A stretch of DNA of 64,000 bases. Source: Leptodontidium sp. MPI-SDFR-AT-0119. Its lineage: Eukaryota; Ascomycota; Leotiomycetes; Helotiales; Leptodontidiaceae. The position numbers and the translations under genes were made by a program. The DNA lies in assembly GCA_020726505.1 (NCBI GenBank), contig JAHLEZ010000019.1, positions 496,001-560,000 of the forward strand. The letters run 5' to 3'. Shown here in pieces: positions 1 through 11,639 of this stretch (the stretch's first letter is position 1; every line of letters starts with the position of its first letter). Under the pieces are notes generated by a model that was not told the origin of the DNA, did no database searches, and saw only the letters and a list, made by a program, of their open reading frames with translations.

Positions 1-1421
1 TGGAGGATATAGAGGAAGCAGATGAAGAGAGAGAGAAAGAGTGAGAAGATCGAGATACCCGGCTCGGAGCGAGCAAGCACTACCGCTCTTTTTTTTGTAA
101 TGTTTCTTTTTTGGTTGGGCGGCTGCCTGTATGTGTATCGGTATTGATGTGTGTTTCGATATGATATCTCAGAGACATCAGGTGGGGTTTTCTCTTCTTT
201 CTAGGGCATCATGGTAATGCCTCTCAACCGGCAGGCAGCCTTTTTATAATACTTCTTTTGGTGGTGGGGGTAAGGCTCAAGAGATAGAGCGAGAGGAGAA
301 GAGAAGATGGGAGGAGGGAGGAGGTGGGAGGATTTTTCTAGGGGGTTTACAAAAATTCAGTTGTTTATTATTATGGTAGTATTTGATACGAACACGCGAC
401 CGGGGGAAAGAAAGAGACGAAAGAGAGAAAAGGGCTACAAATTTGTTCATGAGCCTGTAATGTTTACCTACCTATTCAAGCATCCATCACATCTATCTTG
501 TTCATCTTCTGAATTGGACCAGCGAGATTCAAACGTACATCAATCACTTCATGTACTGTACCAAAGCAAGCAGATTAACAATCCATCACCAGACTTCCCC
601 AGATAAACGGCAAAGCGCCGTTAGTCGCAAGCCACAAGCCGTTGCATAACATCACAATCTTCCCCAGACTTTCGATAAAGATAAAAACCTTCCAGAAGTC
701 CATCCATATCCACTCCACATTTACCCCTAAATATAAAACATTTCCATTCCATTCCAATCCTCGGTATTCCTATCTTATCCACACCCATGCGAACATCACA
801 CAGCCATCATCCCAAATCAATCCCAAACAAATGATCTGCCGGTCCGGCACTGACACGGAAACTAAAACTAAAACCAAAACGTCTTCCCCTAGAGGAAGTC
901 TTTTATGCATACACGCGTGCATTCCGCGTCAAAGCTGAAGACCTGAACCCAGAGCAGGTGTAGTGCCAAGCCACGTGCTTTGACCCCTTGCTACCAGCAG
1001 CTATGGCTCGAAAGCCATTCCATCCCATCCCGCCCGCAAGCCCAACGTCATTTCGCGGGTAGTTTGAGCTCAGCTCAACGTCTATCCGAATACTTCATCC
1101 CATTCGGCTCGCAAGGTAGCAACACCACAACAATGTCAATACAGACACCTTTACGGGCAAGTCAGGGCTCGATACCAGCTCTGAGAGGTGCATTGGGTGC
1201 GAAGAGTCCCAGCTTGATGTGTAGGAGGTGGAAGTCAGGAGCGCATGGATATATTGGATATTCGTTTTATCTTCGCAAATTTCGATAGAAGACAATTTCA
1301 AGAATGAACACCTCCTCTTGATATCTTGCTTAATTCCTCCCTCTACTCCAACCAATTCAAACCACACCCGTCTTCACCGGCGGAGCACTTTTCTTCGTCG
1401 TCATACCAACCATCTTCTTCG
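1..1421. other. Intergenic, no gene supported
   Basis: I see no convincing coding exon here. Short open frames on both strands lack recognisable domains and lack splice sites that would extend them. The first 300 bases are purine-rich followed by a T-run and could be the upstream region of a gene beyond the left edge. A palindromic CACGTG core lies near 973. Confidence 0.6.
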
Positions 1422-3753
1422 TCACGTAGATTTCGGTTTCCCGGTCGTACTACTCTTCACAAACGACGTCGTGATTTTTGGTGCAGGTGACTGTACAGCC
1501 GTTGGTACAGGAGCCTTCGCAGTCGCGGCTGGGTAATCACCATAAGCAGGCAGCGAACAAGCACCCACACCAGAGGGAACGGCGTCGCTACCGCGACCTA
1601 TAGCGATCAGATTCGAACCGCAGTCTGCGGATTCGGCGAGGTGGAGGTTTTGGTTGTCTTGGTCGTAGACGACTGTTTTGGTTTAGTTAGCCAATTCAAT
1701 ACTCATAGCAACGCCAACCATCCACCTCTCAAGTTTCCCCCACGAGATAGCAAGCATTCAGCAAGTAAAGTAGAAAGAGGCGAACTTAATGTGAGAGATA
1801 TATATATATATATATATATCGAAGTGAGATAAGAAACCGGGACTCACCAAATGCAGCTCTCAAAAACGTATCCCCAAGAATATTAGTCCCTTCACCTCCC
1901 TCCATCAAGCCCAACGCACACAGACCCGGCTCAACGAACCACACGAACTCTTTCCACGGAACCCTGATGATCTTCTCGCCGAAGCCGAAATCTACGAAAC
2001 CGGTTTGGTTCATGGCAGAGCAGGGAACGGTGTATTGCCCGCTGCCGACGTTTTGGGCTCCTGGAAAGGCGGCGGCAAGGGGCCGGACTATGGAGGGTGG
2101 GAGCATGGACTTATGAGCGGGGGAGGTTAGTTCGGGGGTTGGGTGAGGATGTGGAGTTTGGGTGAGGTTTATTGTGAGAATTGGCCAAGAGATGAGAGAT
2201 GAATTTCTTGATTTTTCGTCTTCTGAAAGCGGCAGGTTTTTGACGGTGTGATTTATGAAAATTAAAAATACATACAAGTGTTCCACCACTATCTAGAAAA
2301 ACAGCAATTGTGCTATTCAGAAAGACTTTCGGTACTGCTGGGGATCCCACTTGCAATTTTGGTGCGGGGAGTGTAAGCGAGAGGGAGGTCATGTTTATCC
2401 AGTATCTGAGAACTGAGATTAGAATAATACTAGATTCAAGGGAGTTGGATTAAGGTAAGGGAAACAGGATGAGATCAAACCGTGGATATGTATCAGGTGA
2501 TTGAGCAGCGGGGATGATGGGATGTTTGCTCAGCTTTCCATAGAATTTCTTTGTGTCGATACCGCCGAAGATGATCGATCCTAAATTCATTATCAGCAGC
2601 CGCACCAACAAGCATCCATATCCACACTTAAGACTCCCCCATTTATAACACCGAATTCCTTTTCCAACGTCCTGATAGAAAAGAAAGTAGCATGACTACC
2701 TTCAGGTGTATCAATACTCCCCAAATCTAAACTAAAAGCGCGACTCTGGGTAATATTCTGGGCAGCGAGCTGATCCACGATATTAGGATACAAAGTCCCA
2801 ACTTGATTGCCGTAAGAGAGACCCATGAGGCCAGTATCGAGACCCTGGCTACGTGTTGCGATGCCGAATTGTTGGGCCTTGATTGATGCTCCTATTCGGT
2901 ATCATAAGCATGTTCCTTTCCACATCGAAACCAACTACTCGATCTCATCCTCCTTCTCTACTATTCCAACCACCCTTGGTAATGTAATTCACTACTCTAA
3001 CTTCTCTTTAAAGCCAAAGAAAAGAAATGACTAGCAAGAAAAAGAACCCACCATCCAAATGCAAATCATCAACCCAATACTCCCCCAACACAGCTCCACT
3101 CCCGTACCTCAAATACATCTCCTGCTTCGTCCCCTTCGACGTCGGTGATTTCTCAGGTTTATACCTGCCGTAGCGCTGACAGATAGCGTTGCTATCGAGC
3201 GTATTGCCCGTTCCGCATTGTGGGTTGACCCATGTATCTGATGAGCCGGTGTCGAGTGCTGCAGTGACGTTTTGAGGTGGGTTACCGATTTCGACTGTAA
3301 GGTAGTTATTAGTTTGATTGGCGGGTGATGAGAGGATGGATGGGGGAGAGGATGGGACACACAGTTTATAAGATATTCGAGGCCGTGGTCATCGTTAATG
3401 AGGCGGTCTGGGAATTGACGTTTTCTGAGGGATGGGTCGGGTGTCTGTTAATTGTTAGCTCTAAGCGTTCGGAAATATCCATTTTGATCTTAAAGAAAGA
3501 CACATATAATTCTCCTGATCATCTAGTAGTCAATGTGTCTAGATGTCGAGTGGTCAAATCCAAACATTCAACAGAGCCATCAACTGCTCCGATCAAGAAC
3601 CAGAACAGGAAACGAAATAAATAAGCAACGAACCTTCGAAACAACAGCAAGTCTAACAATCCCCGGCGTCTTCCCGTCTCGTGAAAAACCTCTGCCTTCG
3701 ACCAACCGAACCACAGCCAGCCCAACAATAAAAGTAAGCAGCGAAGAAATCAT
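1422..3753 (-). CDS. Secreted pepsin-like aspartic protease (8 exons)
   Basis: A secreted acid endopeptidase of family A1. Exons on the minus strand: 3753-3634, 3444-3363, 3294-3052, 2891-2700, 2580-2481, 2405-2276, 2109-1848, 1672-1422. They sum to 1380 nt (459 aa) in perfect frame. The N-terminus is a hydrophobic signal peptide, then a propeptide with a Lys-Arg site (LRKRQF). Both catalytic aspartates are visible: ALDTGSSDTWV in exon 3 and VFLDSGGTL at the end of exon 6. Family landmarks include the flap-region YGSGAVLGEYWVDD, GLMGLSYG and the NILGDTFLRAA segment before the end. The C-terminus is Ser/Thr/Lys-rich without an obvious hydrophobic GPI tail, so I infer a secreted rather than anchored enzyme. 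Intron 1 uses a GTTCGT donor, and intron 7 holds a (TA)n run. The family is certain; substrate preference is unknown. Confidence 0.9.
1797..1820. repeat. (TA)n microsatellite in protease intron 7
   Basis: An alternating TA run of about 24 bp lies inside the last intron of the aspartic protease gene, between the GTGAGT donor at 1847 and the acceptor at 1673. Confidence 0.85.
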
Positions 3754-4954
3754 GGTGAAATAGTCTCACAACACGGCAATTTGTTGCTAGACGTCTAGTC
3801 TAGACTCCTTCTCCTGAAATCAGGAGAGTAAAAGAAGGACAGAAACAAAGAAATCCCCCGCGAAAAGAAGGATACTGCAATATATACCCTCACACACTCT
3901 ATCCAAGGCTATATCTCGATAACCTCATGGCTTCACCATATCATGTCCATAATAACTCTCACCCCTTATACATGACTCCCCTCCCCTCCATCAATACCAA
4001 AAGAAATCAACAATAAAAGAACACCGTATCATTATCACAACACAATACACGCACCATCCAACCCAGTAATAGCGAACACCCCCCAAGTCTCCAAATGCAT
4101 TACAATACATCCATCCAATCCATCCTCGGCAACGCACTAGGCCATCCCTCCATCCACCCGGCAGTTCACCCCAAGTGTCGAAACCAAACCCCCATCCGCA
4201 GCTAGGTAGATAGGTACAATATCTCAGCTTCGCTCACCCATTGGGCGAGCGCCAGAACGTCATTACCCGCGTAATCAATACCGTTTTGTTTTAAAGGTCG
4301 CACCACGCCGCATAACTTATTCAACCTCTCTCACTTATATAGTACAATAGTGAATAAAGAGAGGGAAAGCGATAAAGTAGCGGCAGATCTGCGAAATGGT
4401 TATATGATGATGCACGTGCTGAGGATGGGTAAATATATCCTGGTTTGGAGGTTCAATGGACGAGAGCTGATTGGCGAGTAGTACTCTATGCAACCCATGG
4501 TACGTTTAATTGCCCAGGCGAGATTCGGCGGCTTGGTGGCTTGATGATATGGAGTTGGAGCATGTTCTTCGACTTTAACAGGAATGGGTATGATACACTT
4601 GCATGATATCGCGACTCGCGATGCGACTTGATTTCAAACCAGGAGCAGCGAGCGAGCGAGTGGAACAAAGAAGAAGAGAAGGAGGGGAAAAGAAGAACGC
4701 CGCGGCAGTTGATATATCTGTCTACTCCTCTCTCGCACGCAATGCCGAAGACTTTTCGCTCCTCTAGCACAGGCCAGCAATGTCACAAAGAACCATCCTA
4801 ACGCCATCCACCCAGCCAGCCAGCAAAGTCCAGTCCAGTCCAGAACTAGCATGCGAAAATAAAAAGAAGAAGAGTAAAGAAGATGGATGAATCCGTGAAA
4901 TCCCAATGCAAACGAAAAACAACGATCGGAAGCACAAGCACAGAATGCAGTTTC
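3754..4954. other. Intergenic, no gene supported
   Basis: This 1.2-kb stretch lies between the protease start and the NC2-beta stop. It presumably holds the protease promoter and the NC2-beta 3' UTR. I see only short, domain-less open frames and C/A-rich tracts (3960-4160). Confidence 0.6.
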
Positions 4955-6968
4955 TCATCCGTGCCGTTGAGCAGCATCCTTGAATGCAGCCTCTTGCATC
5001 GCTAGAAGTTGCTCTGTAGACAAGCCGCTCTGCTCTAGCTTATTTGCCTTTTTCTCGCGTCCCTAGATAGAAAAATGTCAGGTTACCATTCACATGCTAC
5101 GCTGCAAGTACTGCAGGGAGGGACATAATAGGCAAATACGAACCTTCAGTTGCTCCTTGTGTTCGCTCGCCACCTCCATGATATCATGCACGTAATCTCC
5201 AAAGCCTAATTGCTCTAAGGCCTTGGTGATGTGTTCGCATGCGATCGTCTTCTTGCTCTCCTTCTCGCTGATCTCGTTTGCTTCGGATGATATGAGAGTG
5301 ATGAATTCGACGCAGCATTCGATTAGGAGGTCTCGTGCGTCTTTCGTAAGGCCCATTCCTGGTGAGTTGGATAGGATTTCGCCAACGATCTTCTGGACAG
5401 TTGCTAGAAGACACATATTAGCAAATGATACGTCATAAACCTGACTGGTCATTTGGAGGGGATTGGAGATCTTCGCTCAGAATTACGAGCAGATGCCTGG
5501 GGCCTATCGAGGCCAAATGACGCAGAAATGGCGATTATTGATTTACTTCAATAACCCACGAGCGCTCCAAATAGCCAATTCGGCTTTCAGAGTGCTAAGG
5601 CACTGATGACCCCAAACCCCATGTCGAGGATACTCATGCCTCGTGGAAGAATTTGATAGCCCGTCTGGGTTCATGTTGGAGTCTGCTGCAGTTCGGCGAT
5701 TCTGATAGGCGATCTTGGCCTTTCCTGTTGGTCCAAAGGTGCAAAGATCGACCTTGGTTTGACATTCTCCGGGAAATGCAAGGGAGATGAATAAGAAGTA
5801 AATTACCTTTAGGTAGGGAAAGATCATCGTTTCCTGTAAAGACTAAGTCAGCAAAGGCAAATTCGAATGTTTTCAGAAGCAAAGAATGATAAAGCGAAGA
5901 ACTTGGGAGTATCAAAACAAAAAGAGATGGTTCCGTGGGTTGTGACTGGACATGAGCTTCGGTGAATGGGCTGCAGGAAAATCCAGTAATCCGGGAATCC
6001 ACTTGAAATAGTCAGAGGTAGGACGTTCAGATGCGTGTTCCGGAGTTGGTTTGAAGAGCCAATATCTCCACATGGAAAGCACACCCCTGAGCAAATGTGA
6101 CGAGCCATCTCGAGTGCAGCTTCAAGTACACCAAAAGACTCAAAACCATGAGTCTTGCAACATACTTTTGAGCGAACTCATCTTGCTCCGCAACTTATCG
6201 TTCTTCTCTTGTTTTGAGGCTCTGCGGCGATTTGTTCCTGCGTGCGTTGACTACTTGTGACAAGTCTGTGATTGCGCAGTATGCAGGTTTGAGTCTGGGA
6301 AGGTCCGGGATAATCAAAGGGTGACGGTGTTCGAGAAGGGGTCAGGTTGGGGGGAGGTTGGCCGCTGGAGGGTTCCTGGGTCGGTTCTATGTCACTGGGT
6401 GGTGACGGGAGGCTGGTGAATGAAGATGAACCATCATTGTTGGTAGATTCATACTTTAGGACGACCGGTGTATTGGTTCCTTCGTCTTTGCACTTCTTCG
6501 CCATGTCGCAGGACAGTAGGTATAATCCCGGAGTCCTGCACTTGAATTTCGAGAGGACAGTATTTCGAATCCCAAAACCGCAGACAGAGAAGGATAATGA
6601 ATATCTCAAAAATCGATGTCCAGCCAGCGAGGAAAAAGTAGAGATACCGAATCCTTGGTCCTTGGAGAGTCTGGATATACGAAAATTCCTGAAGCTGAAA
6701 CATCCATCTAGGCAAAGAAAGAAAAGACTCAAGAACTACAAGAGCCTCCCCATCCCTCCTTCCTCCATTCTTCCTGCAATCTCCCTGCCGTCTCCAACCA
6801 AGCATCAAAACACCAAACCCAAACGGATGTGCAAAAGACAAGATATCTGAAAAGGCATCCGCACCACGTGCCTCCACCAAAAGAGAAAAAAAACAGAACA
6901 CGCTTAAAAATCGACATTCTACACAAATGTATAAAATATAACTCACCACCAAATTCCTTATCCGACAT
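4955..6968 (-). CDS. ncb2: Negative cofactor 2 beta (Dr1/Ncb2), histone-fold TBP repressor
   Basis: The beta subunit of NC2, a nuclear heterodimer that binds TBP on promoter DNA and blocks TFIIB/TFIIA entry. Exons: 6968-6947, 5833-5807, 5403-5144, 5062-4955 (417 nt, 138 aa, close to the usual fungal length). The joined N-terminus reads MSDKEFGGNDDLSLPKATVQ, the family signature. A histone fold follows in exon 3, containing IVGEIL, DLLIECCVEFI and ALEQLGFGDYV. The short C-terminal exon is rich in Lys, Gln and Ala and ends AAFKDAAQRHG. The first coding exon is only 22 nt. Intron 1 is about 1.1 kb and intron 2 about 400 nt, much longer than other introns in this window, and both contain same-strand open frames (see findings). 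Intron 3 has a GTTCGT donor. Confidence 0.93.
6178..6504 (-). other. Ser/Pro-rich open frame inside NC2-beta intron 1 (108 codons)
   Basis: An ATG-initiated frame in the same orientation as the host gene. It encodes a Lys/Cys-containing start (MAKKCKDEG) and then a Ser/Pro/Thr-rich stretch with PPNLTPSRTPSPF, the composition of real disordered coding sequence. I recognise no family. It could be a nested gene, an alternative exon, or chance. Confidence 0.3.
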
Positions 6969-7678
6969 CTTTGCTCAAGACCCAAAGTCCAAGTTAAAGT
7001 GCGTGATAAAATATGACGTGAATATCTGAAGGCGGTGGGTGGAGATGTGGTGAACAAATGGTGTTTTTTGAGGTTTTGAGGTTTTTGATAGTCTGCCTCG
7101 CGGGATGCGAGGCCAGGCGATGCGGGAGGCACGCCGTGGGTATTTATGCGAGGCTGCGCTGCACTGGGCTGGGGACAGATGCCGCTAGTACGCGGTAGGC
7201 GCGGGCGCGGGCTAGTGAGAAACGTGATATCAGCTTTGTCGACGCTTGGCGGATGGGCTGGAATGGGCTGGGTGTGTTTTGTTTGAATTGGGTGACCGAG
7301 TAGTGGGCGGGAGGTGAGTGGATTGTGAAAAGGAGTATTTTAGAGGGCAAGGACATTTGTTATTGCATTGTTGGACTTGGTTTTTATTTTGCAGCTCAGT
7401 ACTGGGAGCTGCTTTAGGAAGGAGGTGGCGGTTGGCTTTGAGGGCTCTCAGGAATGAATCACGAATCCAATTCTCTTCATTCCACAAATAGGTACCACAC
7501 AAATCCTGAACAAGGAAAATCATTGCAAGTGTCATGTATCTGGGTATGAACCCTCTTCTCATCTTCGTTGTACACTGGTATAACCATTTACATACAATAC
7601 ATCCAGCCAGGCGACGCCAATGTGCCCATCGCTAATCCCGTCAAACTCCGTCTACACATATAATACATTGTACAGTGA
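6969..7678. other. Intergenic, NC2-beta promoter side
   Basis: This stretch lies between the NC2-beta start and the mS45 stop, both on the minus strand. A G/C-rich patch at about 7090-7210 probably belongs to the NC2-beta promoter. The short frames here show no domain. Confidence 0.55.
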
Positions 7679-8996
7679 TCATTCGACACTGGTGGGTATC
7701 TTGATCTTCCCTCGGGTCCTGTCATCATGAGGTTGCCCGTATCTCCAGCCAACTCCCTTGTGGCCTCTTCCTGTCTTTCCGGCGGCATCGACATTGATGT
7801 CGGTGATGTGGAACTCCCATCGTCCAGTATCCACCTTCTTGATGGCGGCTTCTTTCTTCGCCTGCCTTGCAGCTTTGACGGCTCTCTTCTTTTCTGCAAG
7901 TGCATCTCTTGCTGCGGCACGCTCTTGTTGCTCCTCAAACGTTAATTCCTCCATAAATTCCTTATGCATGACTGTAAGCTCGGGATGTGGGACTCGGGCA
8001 TCGGCAGGCAGTAGCTTGTCATCGAAGACCTTCGCAGCATCTGCACGGGTGAAGTGCCTTGATTCTGAGGTTGGATGCCATATCTGTTGTCCCGTTGCTC
8101 TGTGTACTGGAAGATCGTTGATGGTTTCATGAAAGTTCGGCCTTTTACCGGGCGCTGCTAGTAGGGTCTTTGGAAGCATCTTCGAGACGGCGGTCTGATA
8201 TGAGTGTGCAAGCGGTTTCCCCTTGATGAAAAGAATCATTAGCAGATGTCTCCAAATCGGTCAAAGTATTTGGGGGAATGAAACACCGTTTCAGAGAGGC
8301 TCGCATGCGTAAATTTTGTAACCATGTAGTTGTCTTGAAGACTAATCGAATTTTTTTATAGATCATCATAAAAGTGTGTTGGGAAAAGGGGGGAACGCAA
8401 TGATGTTGGAAACTTACTATTCGCTCCCACTCCTTCTCAATCTCCTTCAACCGCACGACAGCTCCCACGCGTGCCATCTCGACACCAAGCTCAGCGCTGA
8501 CCTCCCGGACAGATTTGCCTTCGACCATTATCCTGAACCAGATCTCCTCTTTGACCATACCACCCAGGACCGGCTGACTGATGAAGGCACCGTTCAACGG
8601 AAAGGGTTTCAAATCTCTGGTACTCTCGGGAGGTATCTCCAGGGCCTTTGTCTCGCCATCTGAATTTGAGTCTTTACTAGCACCTGCATTCTCTGCAGAG
8701 GCACCAGGGCCCTCCTTCACCTTCTCACGTTCATTGTCTGCCGCAGCCGCGACAACACGTTTTAACTGACCAAGGGTGTTGTATGCACTCAGATAATTCG
8801 TCGAGTCTTCTCTCGGGTTCAGGAAGTTCGTTCCATTTGTCTGCAGCCACCGGAACAGGCCCCGCCTGGCTCGGGTTGTGCGTTGCTCATGTCGTGGTGA
8901 TGTAGAAAAGGATCGTGAAGAAGCTCCGACTTGGCACAATTGCCTCGTGCAGACGACTGAAGGGAGTGTAGCTGTGCATCGTAATACTGGTGGCAT
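7679..8996 (-). CDS. bot1: Mitochondrial small-ribosomal-subunit protein mS45 (Bot1/Mrps35 family)
   Basis: A fungal mitoribosomal small-subunit protein, once called eukaryotic mitochondrial regulator (Bot1p), needed for mitochondrial translation. Two exons, 8996-8418 and 8221-7679, give 373 aa. The N-terminus is an Arg/Ser-rich presequence with a typical processing context (SRSFSTSPR). A family-type segment follows (RGLFRWLQTNGTNFLNP, then STNYLSAYNTLGQLKR) and a conserved central part with FPLNGAFISQPVL. The splice joins EWERI to GKPLAHSYQTAV in phase 0. The C-terminal part is a charged Ala/Lys/Glu helix, then a tail with GRGHKGVGWRYG. I chose the ATG at 8996 because it starts the presequence. 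Family assignment is from recognised motifs, not a search. Confidence 0.85.
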
Positions 8997-9444
8997 AATG
9001 GTTGGGCCCGATTGATATCAGGTCTCAATTTGCGCACCAAGAGAGGGTTGAACACAGGGTTGGGGAATTGAAGAGATTTCAAAAGGTCGGGGGGAAGAAA
9101 CCTTCGCTTTGGCTTCATGAGCTCCACTAGTGTGAGGTCACGTGTAATCCACTATCGACGGTGAAGAAGCAGATTTTCTTCTTGTGAGCCAAAGACGAGA
9201 AATTCGCGAGGAAAATGCTTTGTAATCTTTTAGGTTATGGCGCAAAATGAGCGGGGGAGACGTAGAATGGACCTAAGGCGGAATGGAGGATCAAAATCTC
9301 GAAGAATATGTCAGAGCTTCCACATGTGTTCGCTGATGAACCTCCTACAAAGCGAACAACAAGATTTCATTTCGTCTTTCACGATGAATACTTTATCGAT
9401 TTTTCTATTGATCTATCATTGTACTTGATATACGTTCTTCAAGT
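8997..9444. promoter_or_regulatory. Upstream region of mS45 with a GTCACGTG motif
   Basis: About 450 bp lie between the mS45 start and the stop of the next gene. A GTCACGTG element near 9136-9144 matches the bHLH (Cbf1-type) core. Its role here is inferred only. I see no gene in this stretch. Confidence 0.35.
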
Positions 9445-10421
9445 CTATAAGTTGTGTTTAAGATGCACTGCTGGCTTCTCTACAACTAGATTCTTCCTGA
9501 TCATTCCTACTTCGTCCTTCGTCAACCCACACTTGTCAATAGCATAATCTTCCGCGCTTCCAAACTTCTCCCTGATCATTTCCAATGTCGCAAGCATATT
9601 CTCAGCCCTAAAAATACCATCAACTTCGATTCCAAGCAACCATACAAGAAGAACAGCAACCTGACTTACTTTGCCGAGATCATATTCTTAGCTCCCTGCA
9701 AGTTTTCCGTCAGAGCAGGATTCTGCATCAAATGAGCCATAACAGCATCCTTCCACTCTCTCGTGACTCCGATTTCCGTCAACGAGTACTCGTGAGCAAT
9801 CGTCTCATCATCAACACCACAGAGTGACAAGACCAAAGCACAAATGAGGCCCGTCCTGTCCTTTCCCGCCGTACAGTGTACAATCAGAGGTTTCTCTGGC
9901 TCGTAGGCAAGATGCAGCAGAATGACTCGGAATGACTTTGGTGCTCCTGCTAAGATCTCGGAGTATGCACGTGTAAATCCCTATTTGATGTCACCAAATC
10001 GCCTAGTAACATGAGTGACAAAGGTACTTACTTCGGGCCCACCTGCAGCGTAGTCTTTAAATCTACTAGCCAACGCTTCGGGACTGTAATCCGTATCCTC
10101 GAAAACAGGTGCAAATACTCTCTCACAGCCCTCCCACTCCACGACACCGCCTATCCCTGAAGCCTTGTTTCTCTCAATCTCATTGTTCGATCTTAAATCA
10201 TAGACATGAGTGATTCCTAGTTCTTGAGCAACAACAATTCCCTCTTCGGTGATTTTAGAGGGATCCGCACATCGATACAGCACCTTATTTCGGACCGAGT
10301 GATTGGAAGAGGTGGACACGGGATATCCACCAATATCTCTGAAATTTTGGATTCCTGAGACTGTGATGAATGGCGGCGAAGGCGGCTTGACGTCCTCTGC
10401 AGTCGGTACTGTTGAACTCAT
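9445..10421 (-). CDS. Tyrosine-phosphatase-like protein (Y_phosphatase3/LipA type)
   Basis: A cysteine-dependent phosphatase of the dual-specificity-like Y_phosphatase3 family. Exons: 10421-10032, 9980-9670, 9607-9445 (864 nt, 287 aa). The N-terminal domain has the family hallmark SGIQNFRDIGGYPV and VLYRCADPS, then VYDLRSNNEIE. The active-site P-loop HCTAGKDRTG (C-X5-R) is intact and followed by GVDDETIAHEYSLT. The C-terminus matches the usual helical end (YAIDKCGLTKDEVGMIRK). An upstream in-frame ATG at 10562 would add 47 residues of no clear conservation. I prefer 10421, which leaves about 255 bp to the divergent CCDC97-like gene. Substrate (phosphotyrosine, phosphoinositide or other) cannot be told from sequence. 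Confidence 0.87.
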
Positions 10422-10676
10422 TGCTAATACGATACGTTGTCTGAATACTTCGTAATTGAAGGAAGCGGATGGTTGTTGACAGAAGGCGGGGGTTGATTTG
10501 GCGAGCCGAGGCGAAATCGGTGAACGACTTGACTCAGCATCACAAACCCTGTTGTTCATCATCCATCCATCTCCATCAAAATATCGACGTCCTTAAAGTC
10601 ACGTCAGACACTCAAACAACAACAATATCGAAGCAACATTCTATTCAACATATTGTCAAGTGAGTGTCGAATTCAA
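10422..10676. promoter_or_regulatory. Divergent promoter, phosphatase / CCDC97-like
   Basis: A short shared 5' region between two head-to-head genes. No specific operator is recognisable. Confidence 0.4.
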
Positions 10677-11498
10677 ATGACCACGGAAACCCCGTCCACA
10701 GCGCCACCGAATCTATCTCAGACCCAACTAAGCCAACCACCCGAAATGCCACACTTCCAATCCCCCGAACCAGTCTCACAACCCGACTCCTTCTTCTCAG
10801 AATCCTCAACTCAATCACAATTTCAAACCCGTTCTCAATCCCAAGAACGAGCTCAGAGGATCCGCATCAAGAACAGACGAAAACTCTACCTCGATCGCCA
10901 CCCCTCCTATTTCGCATCTCCGGATCTGGAATTAGCTGGTACGTCTCGAATCCCCCCAGAATCTCAGAATCAAGTCAAGAAGATGGTTTCTAACAGAGGT
11001 ATAGATCCATTGCTCTACGACCGCTGCATCCGACGCTTCCAATCAGCCTCAGAGCGCGAAGCAGACGGTCGAGCGAAAGGCTACTCTGGTGTCTTGGAAG
11101 CAGATATGTACCGTACTGAAGCTAAAATCGCTGCTCTACACCCTGAATCTCCATCTCACTCCCCATCATCGTCTCGGACTAAACCTCCGAATGAAGACAC
11201 AGCTGGTTTCGTCCCTTTTGTGAGCTATTTGCGAGGTAGTCATGGGGAAGTGCTTCCGGAAGAGGATGATGAAGTGCCGAAGACTAAGGAGGAGGGGTTG
11301 GAGAGGTGGAAGTTTGGAATGACTGTTAGGTTTTTGAAGGGGGATGATGAGGACTTTGATTATGCGGCTGTGGATGGGAGTGATGAGTTGGATGATGTTG
11401 AGAGGAGGGAGAGGGAGGAGAGTTGGTTTGAAGGGGAGGAGCCGGAGTGGGTTGCAGAGGCGGGGAAGAGTGGAGAGACTGGTGTGCAGGACTTTTGA
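10677..11498 (+). CDS. CCDC97-like (CCD97 C-terminal domain) protein
   Basis: A single-exon gene of 273 aa. The N-terminus (about residues 1-70) is Ser/Gln/Pro-rich and disordered. The recognisable domain follows: RIKNRRKLYLDRHPSYF, then DPLLYDRCIRRFQS directly followed by the characteristic EREADGRAKGYSGVLEADMY. The C-terminus is strongly acidic. This matches the CCD97-like C-terminal domain; the human relative associates with SF3b spliceosome components (established for human; inferred here). The start is the ATG at 10677. An upstream TTG in frame is not a credible start. Confidence 0.85.
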   Translation: MTTETPSTAPPNLSQTQLSQPPEMPHFQSPEPVSQPDSFFSESSTQSQFQTRSQSQERAQRIRIKNRRKLYLDRHPSYFASPDLELAGTSRIPPESQNQVKKMVSNRGIDPLLYDRCIRRFQSASEREADGRAKGYSGVLEADMYRTEAKIAALHPESPSHSPSSSRTKPPNEDTAGFVPFVSYLRGSHGEVLPEEDDEVPKTKEEGLERWKFGMTVRFLKGDDEDFDYAAVDGSDELDDVERREREESWFEGEEPEWVAEAGKSGETGVQDF

Positions 11499-11639
11499 AG
11501 ATCTTCAGTTCATATACCGAAACGAGGTTTCTGCCTCACAAAATGTGGAAAAATGCAGCTCCGGCACCGAACCCGATACTGTGACTTTGGTCAAACATGC
11601 ATTAAAATAGAACGAATTCAAGCCATCCAACCAACAGGT

